Source: Streptomyces sp. CB01635
GTDB lineage: Bacteria; Actinomycetota; Actinomycetes; Streptomycetales; Streptomycetaceae
DNA: 64,000 nucleotides
Assembly: GCF_002803065.1 (NCBI RefSeq)
Contig: NZ_NNBL01000038.1
Coordinates: forward strand, 1-64,000
Reading direction: 5' to 3'
How positions within the stretch are numbered: position 1 is the stretch's first letter; each line of letters starts with the position of its first letter. Made by a program: the position numbers and the translations under genes. A model generated the notes under the pieces. It was given only the letters and a program-made list of their open reading frames with translations, was not told the origin of the DNA and made no database searches. Positions 40,800 to 52,500 of the stretch are shown piece after piece.

Positions 40800-42011
40800 A
40801 TGGCCCAGAAGACCCTGCCCGCCCCCCGACCGACCGTCGAGGACGGCGGACACCAACTCTTCGGCTGGCTGCGGAACATGCGTGACGAACACCCCGTCCA
40901 CGAGGACGAGTACGGGGTGTTCCACGTCCACCGGCACGCCGACGTGCTCGCCGTCTCCGCGGACCCGGCCGTGTTCTCCTCCGAACTGCAGCGGCTGCGC
41001 CCCGACTCCGAGGCACTCACCGAGGAGATCCTCTCGGTGATCGACCCGCCGTTGCACCGAAAGCTGCGCCAGCTCGTCAGCAAGGCGTTCACGCCGCGGA
41101 CGATCGCCGACCTCGAACCGCGGGTCGTGGAGCTCGCCGGGCAGCTGCTCGACGGTATCGAGGGCGACTCCTTCGACCTGGTCGCCGACTTCGCGTACCC
41201 GCTGCCGGTCATCGTCATCGCCGAGCTGCTCGGCGTACCGGCCGAGGACCGCGCCCTGTTTCGCTCCTGGTCCGACCGGATGCTGTCGATGCAGGTCGAG
41301 GACCCGGCGGACATGCAGTTCGGCGACGAGGCGGGCGAGGACTACGAGAAGCTCGTCAAGGAACCGATGAAGGCGATGCACGAGTATCTGCTCGGGCACG
41401 TCGAGGACCGCAGGAAGCACCCCGGGGACGACCTGATCTCCAAGCTGGTCGCCGCCGAGGTCGAGGGCGAGACTCTGACGGACTCTCAAATAATCGAGTT
41501 CGGCGGCCTGTTGCTCATGGCCGGACACGTCTCCACCTCCATGATGCTCGGCAACACCGTGCTGTGCCTGGAGGAGAACCCCGGGGCCGCCGCCCAGGTG
41601 AGGGCCGACCGCGGGATCGTCCCGGCCGTCATCGAAGAGGTGATGCGCCTGCGTCCGCCGATCACCGTCATGGCGCGGGTCACCACCCAGGAGACCGAGC
41701 TCGCCGGGGTCACCATCCCGGCCGGCCGCATGGTCGTCCCCTCGCTCCTGTCCGCCAACCACGACGAGCGGTCCTTCCCGGAGCCCGAGCGCTTCGACCC
41801 CACGCGCGAGGCGCGCCAGCAGATCGCTTTCGGCCACGGCATCCACTACTGCCTCGGCGCCCCGCTCGCCCGTATGGAAGGCCGCATCGCGCTGGAGGCG
41901 CTCCTCGACCGCTTCGCCGACATACGCATCACTCCCGGCGCGCAACTGCGCTACCACCGCGACGGGCTGCTCGGTGTGCGGAATCTCCCGCTGACCGTGC
42001 GGCGAGCCTGA
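40800..42011 (+). CDS. Cytochrome P450, probable pipecolate oxidation (SnbF/VisD-like)
   Basis: 403 aa. Heme ligand Cys351 lies in FGHGIHYCLGAPLARME. ExxR is in VIEEVMRLRPP. The I-helix reads A241-G-H-V-S-T: the usual acidic residue is Val and the usual Thr is Ser, so the proton-relay pair is atypical. It lies directly after pipA, as does the P450 thought to hydroxylate pipecolate in pristinamycin and virginiamycin S synthesis. The probable substrate is free or bound pipecolic acid at C-4. It is cotranscribed with papA, 16 nt downstream. Confidence 0.85.
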   Translation: MAQKTLPAPRPTVEDGGHQLFGWLRNMRDEHPVHEDEYGVFHVHRHADVLAVSADPAVFSSELQRLRPDSEALTEEILSVIDPPLHRKLRQLVSKAFTPRTIADLEPRVVELAGQLLDGIEGDSFDLVADFAYPLPVIVIAELLGVPAEDRALFRSWSDRMLSMQVEDPADMQFGDEAGEDYEKLVKEPMKAMHEYLLGHVEDRRKHPGDDLISKLVAAEVEGETLTDSQIIEFGGLLLMAGHVSTSMMLGNTVLCLEENPGAAAQVRADRGIVPAVIEEVMRLRPPITVMARVTTQETELAGVTIPAGRMVVPSLLSANHDERSFPEPERFDPTREARQQIAFGHGIHYCLGAPLARMEGRIALEALLDRFADIRITPGAQLRYHRDGLLGVRNLPLTVRRA

Positions 42012-42027
42012 GACCGAGGGGGCAGCC

Positions 42028-44172
<2,145 letters not shown>

Positions 44173-44206
44173 CCGCCGTCGGAGGGCGGGCCGGCCCGGC
44201 CCGCCC

Positions 44207-45073
44207 TCACCGCAGCTGCGCGAACAACTCGGCGCAGGCATCGGCCAGTTCGGTCCTGTGCCGCTCTCCGAGCGTGGCGCGCAGCTCCTGGAAGAGCGTC
44301 TCGAACGCCGACGGGTCACCGCTCGCGACCGCCCGGCCGAGCCGCTCCAGGCCGTGGCCCACGGCGCGCCGGGCGGCCTGCGCGTGCGGGTTGCCGGACT
44401 GGACGTCCCAGTACACCTCCGGGGTGCCGGAGGAGATCCGGGCGAGGAGCTGGAGCAGCGTGCGGTGCGGCGGCGGCGCCGTGGCGCGCAGCGCCCCGAT
44501 GTCCGCACCGAGCTCTCCCAGCGCCAGGCCGAAGGCGAGGACGGCCGCGTGCGTGGCCGCCTGCTGCGCGGCCGTCAGCGCGTCGTGCTCCTGCGCGGAC
44601 ATCTCGACCACCCGGGCGCCCCACCCGGAGATCAGCGCCAGGAACGCCCGGACGGCGGGCCCGTCGGTGACGGTGGCCGCGGCCACCGGCCGGCCCGGCA
44701 GGGGCAGCGACGGCGCGAACATCGGGTTGAGCCCCACCGCCTGGATGCCGGGCGCCAGGGCGTGCAGGCGCTCGGCGATGCCGCCCTTCACCGACAGCGT
44801 GTCCGCGAACAGGGCGTCGGCGCGCATCAGCCGGGTCACGGGGCCGATCGCGTCCAGTGCCACCGGCTCCGGTACGGCGAGCAGCACCAGGTCGGCCGCC
44901 GCGATGGCCCTGGCCGCCTCGGGGCCGGGAGCCCGGATGTCGTCGGCCAGGGCGGCGGGCGCCGAGGCCGCCGGATCGAGGCAGAGGACCTGTGCCCCCG
45001 AGCCCGCAAGCCGGCCGGCGAACATCCGCCCCACCTCGCCGGTACCGCCCGCCACCACACAGTGCTCGAACAC
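44207..45073 (-). CDS. papC: 4-amino-4-deoxyprephenate dehydrogenase (PapC-like)
   Basis: 288 aa, GTG start with GGGGGCAAG upstream. The Rossmann motif VAGGTGEVGRMFAGRLAGSG opens the protein. VGLNPMFAPSLPLPGRPV matches the TyrA/prephenate dehydrogenase active-site region (normally GxHPMFGP), here with Asn for the His. It would oxidatively decarboxylate 4-amino-4-deoxyprephenate to 4-aminophenylpyruvate. It is read opposite to papA and divergently from papB, whose start lies 36 nt away. Confidence 0.85.
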   Translation of the reverse strand: MFEHCVVAGGTGEVGRMFAGRLAGSGAQVLCLDPAASAPAALADDIRAPGPEAARAIAAADLVLLAVPEPVALDAIGPVTRLMRADALFADTLSVKGGIAERLHALAPGIQAVGLNPMFAPSLPLPGRPVAAATVTDGPAVRAFLALISGWGARVVEMSAQEHDALTAAQQAATHAAVLAFGLALGELGADIGALRATAPPPHRTLLQLLARISSGTPEVYWDVQSGNPHAQAARRAVGHGLERLGRAVASGDPSAFETLFQELRATLGERHRTELADACAELFAQLR

Positions 45074-45109
45074 CTTGCCCCCTAGTTCTTCATCGAGAGA
45101 GGAATCGTC

Positions 45110-45454
45110 ATGTCACTACGTATCGGACCCGCGGACGCGGCCGAGGATCTGGAGTCGCTGCGCGCCCGGCTCGACGCCGTCGACGCCGGCCTGCTCGACG
45201 CGGTGCGGGAGCGGCTGGAGATCTGCCTGCGCATCGGCGAGTACAAGCGCGTCCACGACGTGGCGATGATGCAGCCGCACCGCATCGCCACGGTGCAGGG
45301 CCGCGCCGCGCGGTACGCGCAGGAGCACGGCATCGACCCCGCGTTCCTGCGGAGCCTGTACGACACGATCATCGCCGAGACGTGCCGCCTGGAGGACGAG
45401 TGGATCGCGACGGGCGGCCCGGCCGCCGGCGAGCCGGAGCGGAGGGCCTCGTGA
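45110..45454 (+). CDS. papB: 4-amino-4-deoxychorismate mutase (AroQ type, PapB-like)
   Basis: 114 aa all-helical AroQ chorismate mutase: LRARLDAVDAGLLDAVRERL (helix 1 with the active-site Arg), ICLRIGEYKRVHDVAMMQPH (Lys and acidic residues of helix 2), and the C-terminal ETCRLEDEWI. It rearranges aminodeoxychorismate to aminodeoxyprephenate. The stop overlaps the next start as GTGA, coupling it to the methyltransferase gene. Confidence 0.88.
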   Translation: MSLRIGPADAAEDLESLRARLDAVDAGLLDAVRERLEICLRIGEYKRVHDVAMMQPHRIATVQGRAARYAQEHGIDPAFLRSLYDTIIAETCRLEDEWIATGGPAAGEPERRAS

Positions 45455-46350
45455 CGACCGCCGCGCGGACGGCCGGGGCCACGCCGACGACGCTCGCCGC
45501 CGCACTGGACCTCGCCGTCGAACGGCTCGTCGCGGCGGGCATCGGGGAGGCGGCGGCGCGCGACGACGCCCGGCTCCTGGCAGCCCACGCGGTCCGGGTG
45601 ACCCCCGACGACCTGGACGGACAGCTGCGGGGGCCGGTCCCGGCGGACTTGTGGACGTATGTGGAGCGGCGTGCCGCCCGCGAACCGGCCGAACGCATCG
45701 TGGGCCACGCCTGGTTCATGGGACGCCGCTTCGAGCTGGCGCCCGGGGTCTTCGTGCCCAAGCCGGAGACCGCGGAGATCGTGGACGACGCAGTTAACAG
45801 ACTTCACGGTCTGTTTCAGGCCGGTATTCGGTCTCCTTTGGTGGTCGATCTCTGTGCCGGGCCCGGCACGATGGCGGTCAGCATCGCCCGTCGCGTCCCG
45901 CAGGCCAGGGTGTACGGGATCGAACTCGCGCAGGCCGCGGTGCGGGTCGCCGTGCGGAACGCCCACGGCACGGGAGCAAAGATCGTGCAGGGTGACGCGC
46001 GGGATGCCTTCCCCGAGCTCGACGGCACCGTCGACCTGGTCGTCACCAACCCGCCCTACATCCCCATCGGGCTGCGCACCAGTTCTCCGGAGGTCCTCAA
46101 CTACGATCCCCCGCTGGCTCTTTGGGCAGGTGAGGGCGGTCTTCAGATGATCCGCGCGATGGAGCTGACGGCGAGCCGGCTGCTGCGTCCCGGAGGTGTG
46201 GTGCTGCTGGAGCACGGCGGTTACCAGCTGGAGTCCGTGCCTCGGCTGTTCGCCGGGACGGGGCGCTGGAGTGCGGCCGCGTCGCGTCCCACATGCAACG
46301 ACGGGTGTCTGACCGCCGTCCGCGGCGAGGTGTCCGGCCGCGCTCTGTGA
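45451..46350 (+). CDS. papM: HemK-like N-methyltransferase (PapM-like)
   Basis: 299 aa, GTG start overlapping the papB stop. The N-terminal helical domain is of the PrmC/HemK kind; VVDLCAGPGTMAVSIAR binds SAM and VVTNPPYIPIG is the amino-methylating NPPY motif. It is far too close to the pap genes to be housekeeping PrmC. In pristinamycin synthesis PapM dimethylates 4-aminophenylalanine, which fits. A short stretch at 45787-45840 has low GC and rare codons (AGA, ATT) and includes a 7-bp inverted repeat, unlike the rest of the gene. Confidence 0.8.
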   Translation: MTTAARTAGATPTTLAAALDLAVERLVAAGIGEAAARDDARLLAAHAVRVTPDDLDGQLRGPVPADLWTYVERRAAREPAERIVGHAWFMGRRFELAPGVFVPKPETAEIVDDAVNRLHGLFQAGIRSPLVVDLCAGPGTMAVSIARRVPQARVYGIELAQAAVRVAVRNAHGTGAKIVQGDARDAFPELDGTVDLVVTNPPYIPIGLRTSSPEVLNYDPPLALWAGEGGLQMIRAMELTASRLLRPGGVVLLEHGGYQLESVPRLFAGTGRWSAAASRPTCNDGCLTAVRGEVSGRAL

Positions 46351-46393
46351 CAGGCGGTTCCCGTGTGGCTGGGGGCTCATGAGAAAAAAGACT

Positions 46394-46433
46394 ACACGGT
46401 TTGGATTGACAAACCGACCGTGCTGTTTTTTTA
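46394..46433. promoter_or_regulatory. ARE-like operator upstream of the SARP gene
   Basis: Arms CGGTTTG (46397-46403) and CAAACCG (46410-46416), then ACCGTGCTG followed by T7, in the leader about 100-130 bp before the SARP start. The ACAAACC...T7 layout resembles the receptor-gene site at 29591. Butyrolactone receptors commonly repress SARP genes through such sites. Confidence 0.6.
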
Positions 46434-46527
46434 TTTGGGTGTGGGTTCAGATGCCGCGGCACGCTCATCCCGTGCCGGAGCTGGACCCTGCATGCGCCGA
46501 CCAGCTTGCACCCACAGGGGAGAAACG

Positions 46528-47325
46528 ATGGACATCGAAGTACTGGGCCCGTTGTCGGTGCGAGAGCACGGCATCTCGATCGCGCCGACCGCACCCAAAC
46601 CCCGCCAGGTCCTGGCGCTGCTCGCCCTGAACGCGGACCACGTCGTACCGGTGTGCACGCTGATAGAGGAGTTGTGGGACGAGACGCCACCCCGCAGCGC
46701 CCGCACCACGCTGCAGACCTACATCCTGCAACTGCGCGAGCTGATCGGGGAGGCGCTGGACCGGGGCGGGGACGAGCAGGCGACCGCCAAGGACATCCTG
46801 GTCACGCTGCCGGGCGGCTACCGTCTCGAGACCCGCGGTGGCACCCTCGACTTCGAGGAACTGGAACGGCGCGCGGGCGCCGGGTACCGGGCCATGGACG
46901 CCGAGGACTACGCGGGTGCCGCCAAGCGGCTGCGCGACGCGCTGTCACTGTGGACCGGATCCGCGCTCGCCGACGTCCAGGCCGGCAGCCAGATCACCCT
47001 CGAGGTCAGGCGGCTCCAGGAGACCCGTCTGTGCGCCCTCGACCAGCGCATCGAGGCGGACCTGCGGCTCGGCCGGCACCGCGAGCTGCTGTCCGAACTG
47101 ACCGTGCTGGTCAACCAGTACCCGATGCACGAGAGCCTGCACGGCCAGTTCATGCTCGCGCTGCACCGCTCGGGGCGTCGCGGGGAGGCCCTGAACGTCT
47201 ACCAGCGACTGCGTGCCACCCTCGTACGGGAGTTGGGCCTTGAGCCGTCGACGGCCCTCGGCAGGCTCCAGCGGTCCATCCTCATGGCGCACCCCGAGCC
47301 CCTCGCCTCCGCCGTCCCCGCCTGA
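46528..47325 (+). CDS. SARP-family pathway activator
   Basis: 265 aa from ATG 46528 (AGGGGAG upstream). The N-terminal OmpR/PhoB-type winged helix covers residues 1-95 (IEVLGPLSVREHGISIAPTA, RTTLQTYILQLRELIG). The bacterial transcriptional activation domain covers about 100-245 (YPMHESLHGQFMLALHRSGR then GEALNVYQRLRATLVRELGL). SARPs bind direct repeats in biosynthetic promoters and switch clusters on. Candidates here are the E1/PKS operon 200 bp downstream and the pap/pip operons. Its own leader carries an ARE-like site. Confidence 0.9.
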   Translation: MDIEVLGPLSVREHGISIAPTAPKPRQVLALLALNADHVVPVCTLIEELWDETPPRSARTTLQTYILQLRELIGEALDRGGDEQATAKDILVTLPGGYRLETRGGTLDFEELERRAGAGYRAMDAEDYAGAAKRLRDALSLWTGSALADVQAGSQITLEVRRLQETRLCALDQRIEADLRLGRHRELLSELTVLVNQYPMHESLHGQFMLALHRSGRRGEALNVYQRLRATLVRELGLEPSTALGRLQRSILMAHPEPLASAVPA

Positions 47326-47422
47326 CCCGAGAACGCGGTCGCAACCGTCGGACCCCCCTCGTCCTGCGGGTGAGCCGACCGGCTCCGCGGGCGCGGGCCG
47401 TGCCCCCCTCCCTCCCGGATGA

Positions 47423-47442
47423 CCTCCCTCCCGGGAGGGAGG
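47423..47442 (+). terminator. Terminator after the SARP gene
   Basis: CCTCCCTCCCGGGAGGGAGG is a perfect palindrome followed 9 nt later by TTTTT. Confidence 0.75.
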
Positions 47443-47526
47443 GCTCACTATTTTTCCGTAGCCGAATTCCCGGGACTCACTCCTACGAGGTATCAACACC
47501 CCTCCGCGAATTGGCTATTGGGGGCG

Positions 47527-49566
47527 ATGCTCGGGACCCGGGCGACACGGCACGATTTGGCTGTGAAGAATCGGACGAAGGAATCCCGGCCATCGGGGAT
47601 ACCCGCGCAGCGGCGGGCTGACTTCCTCGAACTGATGCTGCTCTCGCGGGAATGCGACCGCAGATCGGGCATCGTGCTTCGTCAGGGCGAGGCCTGGTTC
47701 CATATTTCCTCCGCAGGTCACGAGGGTCTGGCCGCGCTGTGTGAGCTGTTGGATCCGCAGGATCTGATCTTTCCCCACTACCGCGACCGCACTGTTCTCA
47801 TGGCCCGCGGAATGGATACCGAGGGTCAGGCACGCGATCTGATGGCCAAGGCCGGATCGCATTCGGCGGGGCGCAATATGAGCGCCCACTTCGGCCACCG
47901 TTCGGGAAATGTCTTCTCGATCGCGAGCCCGACCGGAAGCCAGTGCCTGCCCGCCGTGGGAGCCGCCTGGGCCGCCCAGTTGACGGGCCGTGAGCAAGCG
48001 GTCGTCTGCTCCATCGGCGACGCCTCCACCCGGCAGGGCGAGTTCTTCGAGGCGGTCGCCTTCGCGGTGGAGCGGCGGCTGCCCGTCGTCTTCCTCGTCT
48101 CCGACAACGGCTACGGGATCTCCACGCCGACCGAGCACATGTCTCCGCACGCGCTCGGCCTGCTGCCCCAGGAGCGCACGACCGTGGTCGACGGCGCCGA
48201 TCCCGATGCCCTGCACGCCGCCTCCCGCGAAGCGCTGAGCGCCGTGCGGGGCGGCGAGGGGCCCGTGGTGCTGTGGTGCCACCTCGACCGGCTCGACCCG
48301 CACACGTCCTCCGACGACCACCGCGTCTACCGCAGCAGCGAGGACCTCGCCACCTTGCGCGACCCGGTGGAGATCTTCACCGCACGGCTGCTCGCGGAGG
48401 GCGCCGTCGACGAGGCATGGCTGGAGCGCACGCGGGCCCGGCAAGCCGACGAGGTCGAAGCGGTCTTCGCGCGGGTCGCCGCCGAGCCGGCCGCGGATCC
48501 GAAGCTGATCATGGAGCATCTGTTCGCGCCGGCGGGCGAGACGGCGCACCCCACCGGACAGGAACCGGCCGCCGGACCGCTCACCGAGCCGTGCGGCGGA
48601 ACGATGGTGTCCGCCGTCAACCGGGCCCTGGCTACCGGCCTGGAACGCCACCCCGAACTCGTCCTGTTCGGCGAGGACATCGACGATCCCAAGGGCGGCG
48701 TCTTCGGCTTCACCAAGGGGCTCGGCAAGGTTGCGGGCGAGCGCATGACCAACGCGCCGCTCGCCGAGGCGACCATCGTCGGCGCCGCCGTGGGGCTCGC
48801 CGCCGCCGGCCTGCGGCCCGTCGTGGAGCTCCAGTTCATCGACTTCGCCGGCCCCGCCTTCAACCAGCTCGCCGCCCAGCTCACCACGCTGCGCTGGCGC
48901 ACGGTCTCCGCATGGCAGTGCCCCGTCGTCATCTACGCGCCCTGGGGCGGCTATCTGCCGGGCGGCGGAATCTGGCACAGCCAGAGCAACGAGAGCCTGT
49001 TCACCCACCTGCCCGGACTGCGCGTCGTCGTCCCCTCCACCCCCGAGGACACCGAGGCCGCCTTCCTGGAGTCGTTCACCGCACCCGATCCGACGCTGAT
49101 CCTGCTGCCCAAGCACCTGATGCGGCAGCGCCGGGAGCCGGCTGGGCGGCCCGCACCCGCGCTCGGCGCCCGCACGCTGCGTACCGGCGACGACGTCACC
49201 GTCGTCAGCTGGGGCAACGGGACCGAACTCGCCCTCGACGCCGCCGGGAGTCTCGCGGCCGACGGCGTCGAGGCCGACGTCATCGACCTGCGCTGGCTGG
49301 TGCCGCTCGACCGGAAGACCGTCGCCGCCTCCGTGCGCCGCACCGGGCGCCTGGTCGTGGTGCAGGAGGACAACCGTACGAGCAGCTTCGGCGCCGGGCT
49401 GATCACCGAACTTCTCTCGTCCGACGACGAGTTCTACTCGCTGCTCGCCCCGCCGCGCCTGGTGAGCCGCGAGGACGTGCACGTCCCGTTCCACCCCGAC
49501 CTGGAGCGCGCTGTGCTGCCCGCCGCCGACGACGTGGTCGCGGCCGTCCGTTCCGTTCTGGCCTGA
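47527..49566 (+). CDS. Fused alpha/beta 2-oxoacid dehydrogenase E1 component
   Basis: 679 aa from ATG 47527 (GGGGG upstream; GTG 47563 is possible). The N-terminal half is E1-alpha-like with a thiamine-diphosphate motif GDASTRQGEFFEAVAFAVER followed by SDNGYGIST. The C-terminal half is E1-beta-like (VLFGEDIDDPKGGVFGFTKG, then VVELQFIDFAGPAFNQ, and APWGGYLPGGGIWHSQSNES). Branched-chain 2-oxoacid dehydrogenases are the closest by feel. It should decarboxylate a 2-oxoacid and pass the acyl group to the lipoyl arm of the downstream E2-PKS protein, whose start lies 22 nt after its stop. 2-Oxoisovalerate, giving isobutyryl, would fit a group A streptogramin starter. No E3 is in the window. Confidence 0.85.
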   Translation: MLGTRATRHDLAVKNRTKESRPSGIPAQRRADFLELMLLSRECDRRSGIVLRQGEAWFHISSAGHEGLAALCELLDPQDLIFPHYRDRTVLMARGMDTEGQARDLMAKAGSHSAGRNMSAHFGHRSGNVFSIASPTGSQCLPAVGAAWAAQLTGREQAVVCSIGDASTRQGEFFEAVAFAVERRLPVVFLVSDNGYGISTPTEHMSPHALGLLPQERTTVVDGADPDALHAASREALSAVRGGEGPVVLWCHLDRLDPHTSSDDHRVYRSSEDLATLRDPVEIFTARLLAEGAVDEAWLERTRARQADEVEAVFARVAAEPAADPKLIMEHLFAPAGETAHPTGQEPAAGPLTEPCGGTMVSAVNRALATGLERHPELVLFGEDIDDPKGGVFGFTKGLGKVAGERMTNAPLAEATIVGAAVGLAAAGLRPVVELQFIDFAGPAFNQLAAQLTTLRWRTVSAWQCPVVIYAPWGGYLPGGGIWHSQSNESLFTHLPGLRVVVPSTPEDTEAAFLESFTAPDPTLILLPKHLMRQRREPAGRPAPALGARTLRTGDDVTVVSWGNGTELALDAAGSLAADGVEADVIDLRWLVPLDRKTVAASVRRTGRLVVVQEDNRTSSFGAGLITELLSSDDEFYSLLAPPRLVSREDVHVPFHPDLERAVLPAADDVVAAVRSVLA

Positions 49567-49588
49567 CCGCATGGAGAAGGAAGCGCAG

Positions 49589-52500
49589 ATGACCACGGAG
49601 TCGGTGCTGTCCGTTCCGCGCCTCGGCGAGGGGATCGTCGAGGTCCGCATCGTCCGGTTCCTCAAGCAACCGGGCGACGCGGTCGCCAAGGACGAGGTCG
49701 TCTACGAGATGGAGCACGACAAGGCGGCCGTCGAGATCGAGTCCCCGGTGGCCGGGATCCTGGACGCCTGGCTGGTCCGGGCGGGGGACACCGTTGCGAT
49801 CGGCGGCGCCGTCGGCCGGATCGCCCCGGACCGCGACAAGGCCGGGACCGGACCGCGGACCGCGGCCGCCGAGCGCGCGCCCGGCGCGTCCGTACAGGGC
49901 GCACCCGGGCGGGAGTTCACCCCGACCCGCCGCATTCCGCCCCGCACCCGCGCCCACGCCCGGCGCCTCGGCATCGACGAGGCACTGCTGCCGGACGTTC
50001 CCGCGGCGGGCACGAGCCTGATGCCCGCCGATCTGCAACGGTACGTCGCCCAGCAGCGGGAGAGCGGCGCGGACGCCGGCGCGGAGGTCGGTACGGTCGG
50101 CCCACCCGGCGCTCACGGCCCGTCGGCGCCGGCGCCGGTCACCGGCTTCACCGACGTCACCCAGTCGATCCGGCAGCGCGCCCTGAACCGGGCCATGCTC
50201 GGCGCCCGCGACCAGGTCGTTCCCGCGGTCGTCTCCGCCCTCGTCGCCGAGGACACGCTGCAGCGGGCCCTGCGGGAACACCGCGGCGCCCGCTTCTCGA
50301 CCGTCTTCCAGGCCTTCGCCCGGGTCGCGGCCCGCTGTGCGGCGGCGCCCGACGCGGCACGGCTGCGCTCGCGGCGGCTCGACGAGAGCGCGCTGCGCGT
50401 GTACGAGCACGTGGACCTCGGGATCGCCGTGGCCACCGACGACGGAGACCTCACCGTCGCGGTGGTGCGCGGCGCCGACGAGGTCACGGCCGAGGACTTC
50501 GACGCGCGGTACGCGCAGGCCGTGGAAGAGGCACTCGACGGGCAGTCGCAGGCCGACGGCCGGGTCACGCTGATGCTCTCCCACCTGGGGGACCGGGGAC
50601 CGACGCTGGCGGTGCCGGTGGTCGTGCCGCCGGCGGTGGCGACCCTGTTCCTCGGCGCGGTCGAGGGCGCGGGCCGGGGCGCGGTGCGCAGGATGGTGCT
50701 CGCCTTCGACCACACGGTGCTCAACGGGCGCGACGCGTCCGCCTACCTGGACGCTGTGCGGCAATCCCTGGAGGCAGAGGCAGAGGCAGAGGCAGAGACC
50801 GAGACCGAGGCAGAGACCGAGACCGAGACCGAGACCGAGGCAGAGACCGAGACCGAGGCGGCAGGGCGGCGCGCGGCGGGCGGCGCCGAGCCCGCCGTCG
50901 CCGCCACGACCGGCCCGGTGGTGGACACCCCGCGGTCGGCTCCCGACGCGCTGGAGCGGCTCGTCGCCCTGGCGTCCGACGTCCTCGGACATCCGGCGGA
51001 CCCCGGCCGCCCGCTCGGTGAGCAGGGTCTTGACTCCGCCCGTGCCCTGCGCCTGATCCGCGAGACCCGTGCCGCCTTCGGCGTGCAGCTGCCGGCGACC
51101 GCAGTCTGGCGCCACCCGACGCTGACGGAGCTGGCGGCGCTGCTGCCCGGACAACCGCAGGACGAAGGGGCGGCACCCGCCGAAGGGGCCGCGCCCGCCC
51201 CCGTACCCGCCGGGGTCGCGGACGCACGGCCCGGCGGGTACGACGACGTCGCTGTCATCGGCATGTCCTGCAAGGTGCCGGGGGCGGACGACGCCGAGGC
51301 CTTCTGGCAGCTGCTGAGCCAGGGGGAGTGCCGGATCGAGGCGGTGGCGGCCGGACGGCTCGCGGGGGAGGTGCCCGCCGGGTTCCGCGCCGGGCTCCTC
51401 GACCGCATCGACCTGTTCGACGCGCCCTTCTTCGAAGTGACACCCCGTCAGGCCGCCTCCATGGATCCCCAGCAGCGCGCCCTGCTCGAACTCAGCTGGC
51501 ACGCTCTGGAACACGCCGGACTCGCCCCCGACACCCTCGCGGGCACGCCCGTCGGGGTGTACGCCGCCGCCTGCAGCTACGACTACCGCGAGCAACTCGT
51601 GGAACGCGCCGCCTCGGCCGACGGGTACGCCACCACCGGCACGTTCCCCGCGTTCCTGGCCAACCGCGTCTCCCACCTGTACGACTTCACCGGGCCCAGC
51701 ATCACCGTCGACACCGCCTGCTCCGGCGCGCTCACCGCGCTCGCCCTCGCCCAGGCCGCGGTGCGCTCCGGCGAGTGCGAGGTCGCCCTCGCCGGAGCCG
51801 CCAACCTCCTGAGCAACGGATTCAACGCTCGCGCCTACCGCAGGGCGGGCATGCTCTCGCCCGAGGGCGGCAGCCGGATCTTCGACGCGGACGCCGACGG
51901 GTTCGTCCGGGGCGAGGGCGCGGGCTGGCTCGTACTCAAGTCACTGCGCCGCGCCGTCGCGGACGGCGACCCCGTACTCGCCGTCATCCGCGGCAGCGCC
52001 GTCAACCACGGCGGCCGGGCCGCCGCGCTGACCGCGCCCAACCCCCGTGCCCAGAGCGGGCTGATCCGCACGGCGCTCGGCCGGGCCGGACTGCGCGCCG
52101 CCGACCTCGGGTTCCTCGAGGCGCACGGCACCGGCACGCCGCTCGGCGATCCGATCGAGCTGGATGCCTTCCGGGAGGTCCTCGACGCGGAGCCGCAGGG
52201 CATGCCCGCGCGCGCCGAAGGGCCCGAGGGCCGGATCTGGGTCGGCTCCGCCAAGGCCAACATCGGCCATCTGGAAGGAGCTTCGGGCCTGGTCGGCGTC
52301 GTCAAGGCGGTTCAGGTCCTGCGCCACGGGCTGATACCGGGCACGCCCGGCTTCACCCGTCTCAACCCGCACATCGAACTGGACGGGACCCCGGTCCGGG
52401 TCGCCGCGCAGCCCGTGCCGTGGCCCGCGCGCACCGGCGGCGCGCCCCGCCGCGCGGCCGTCAGCGCGTTCGGGTTCGGCGGCAGCAACGCCCATGTGGT

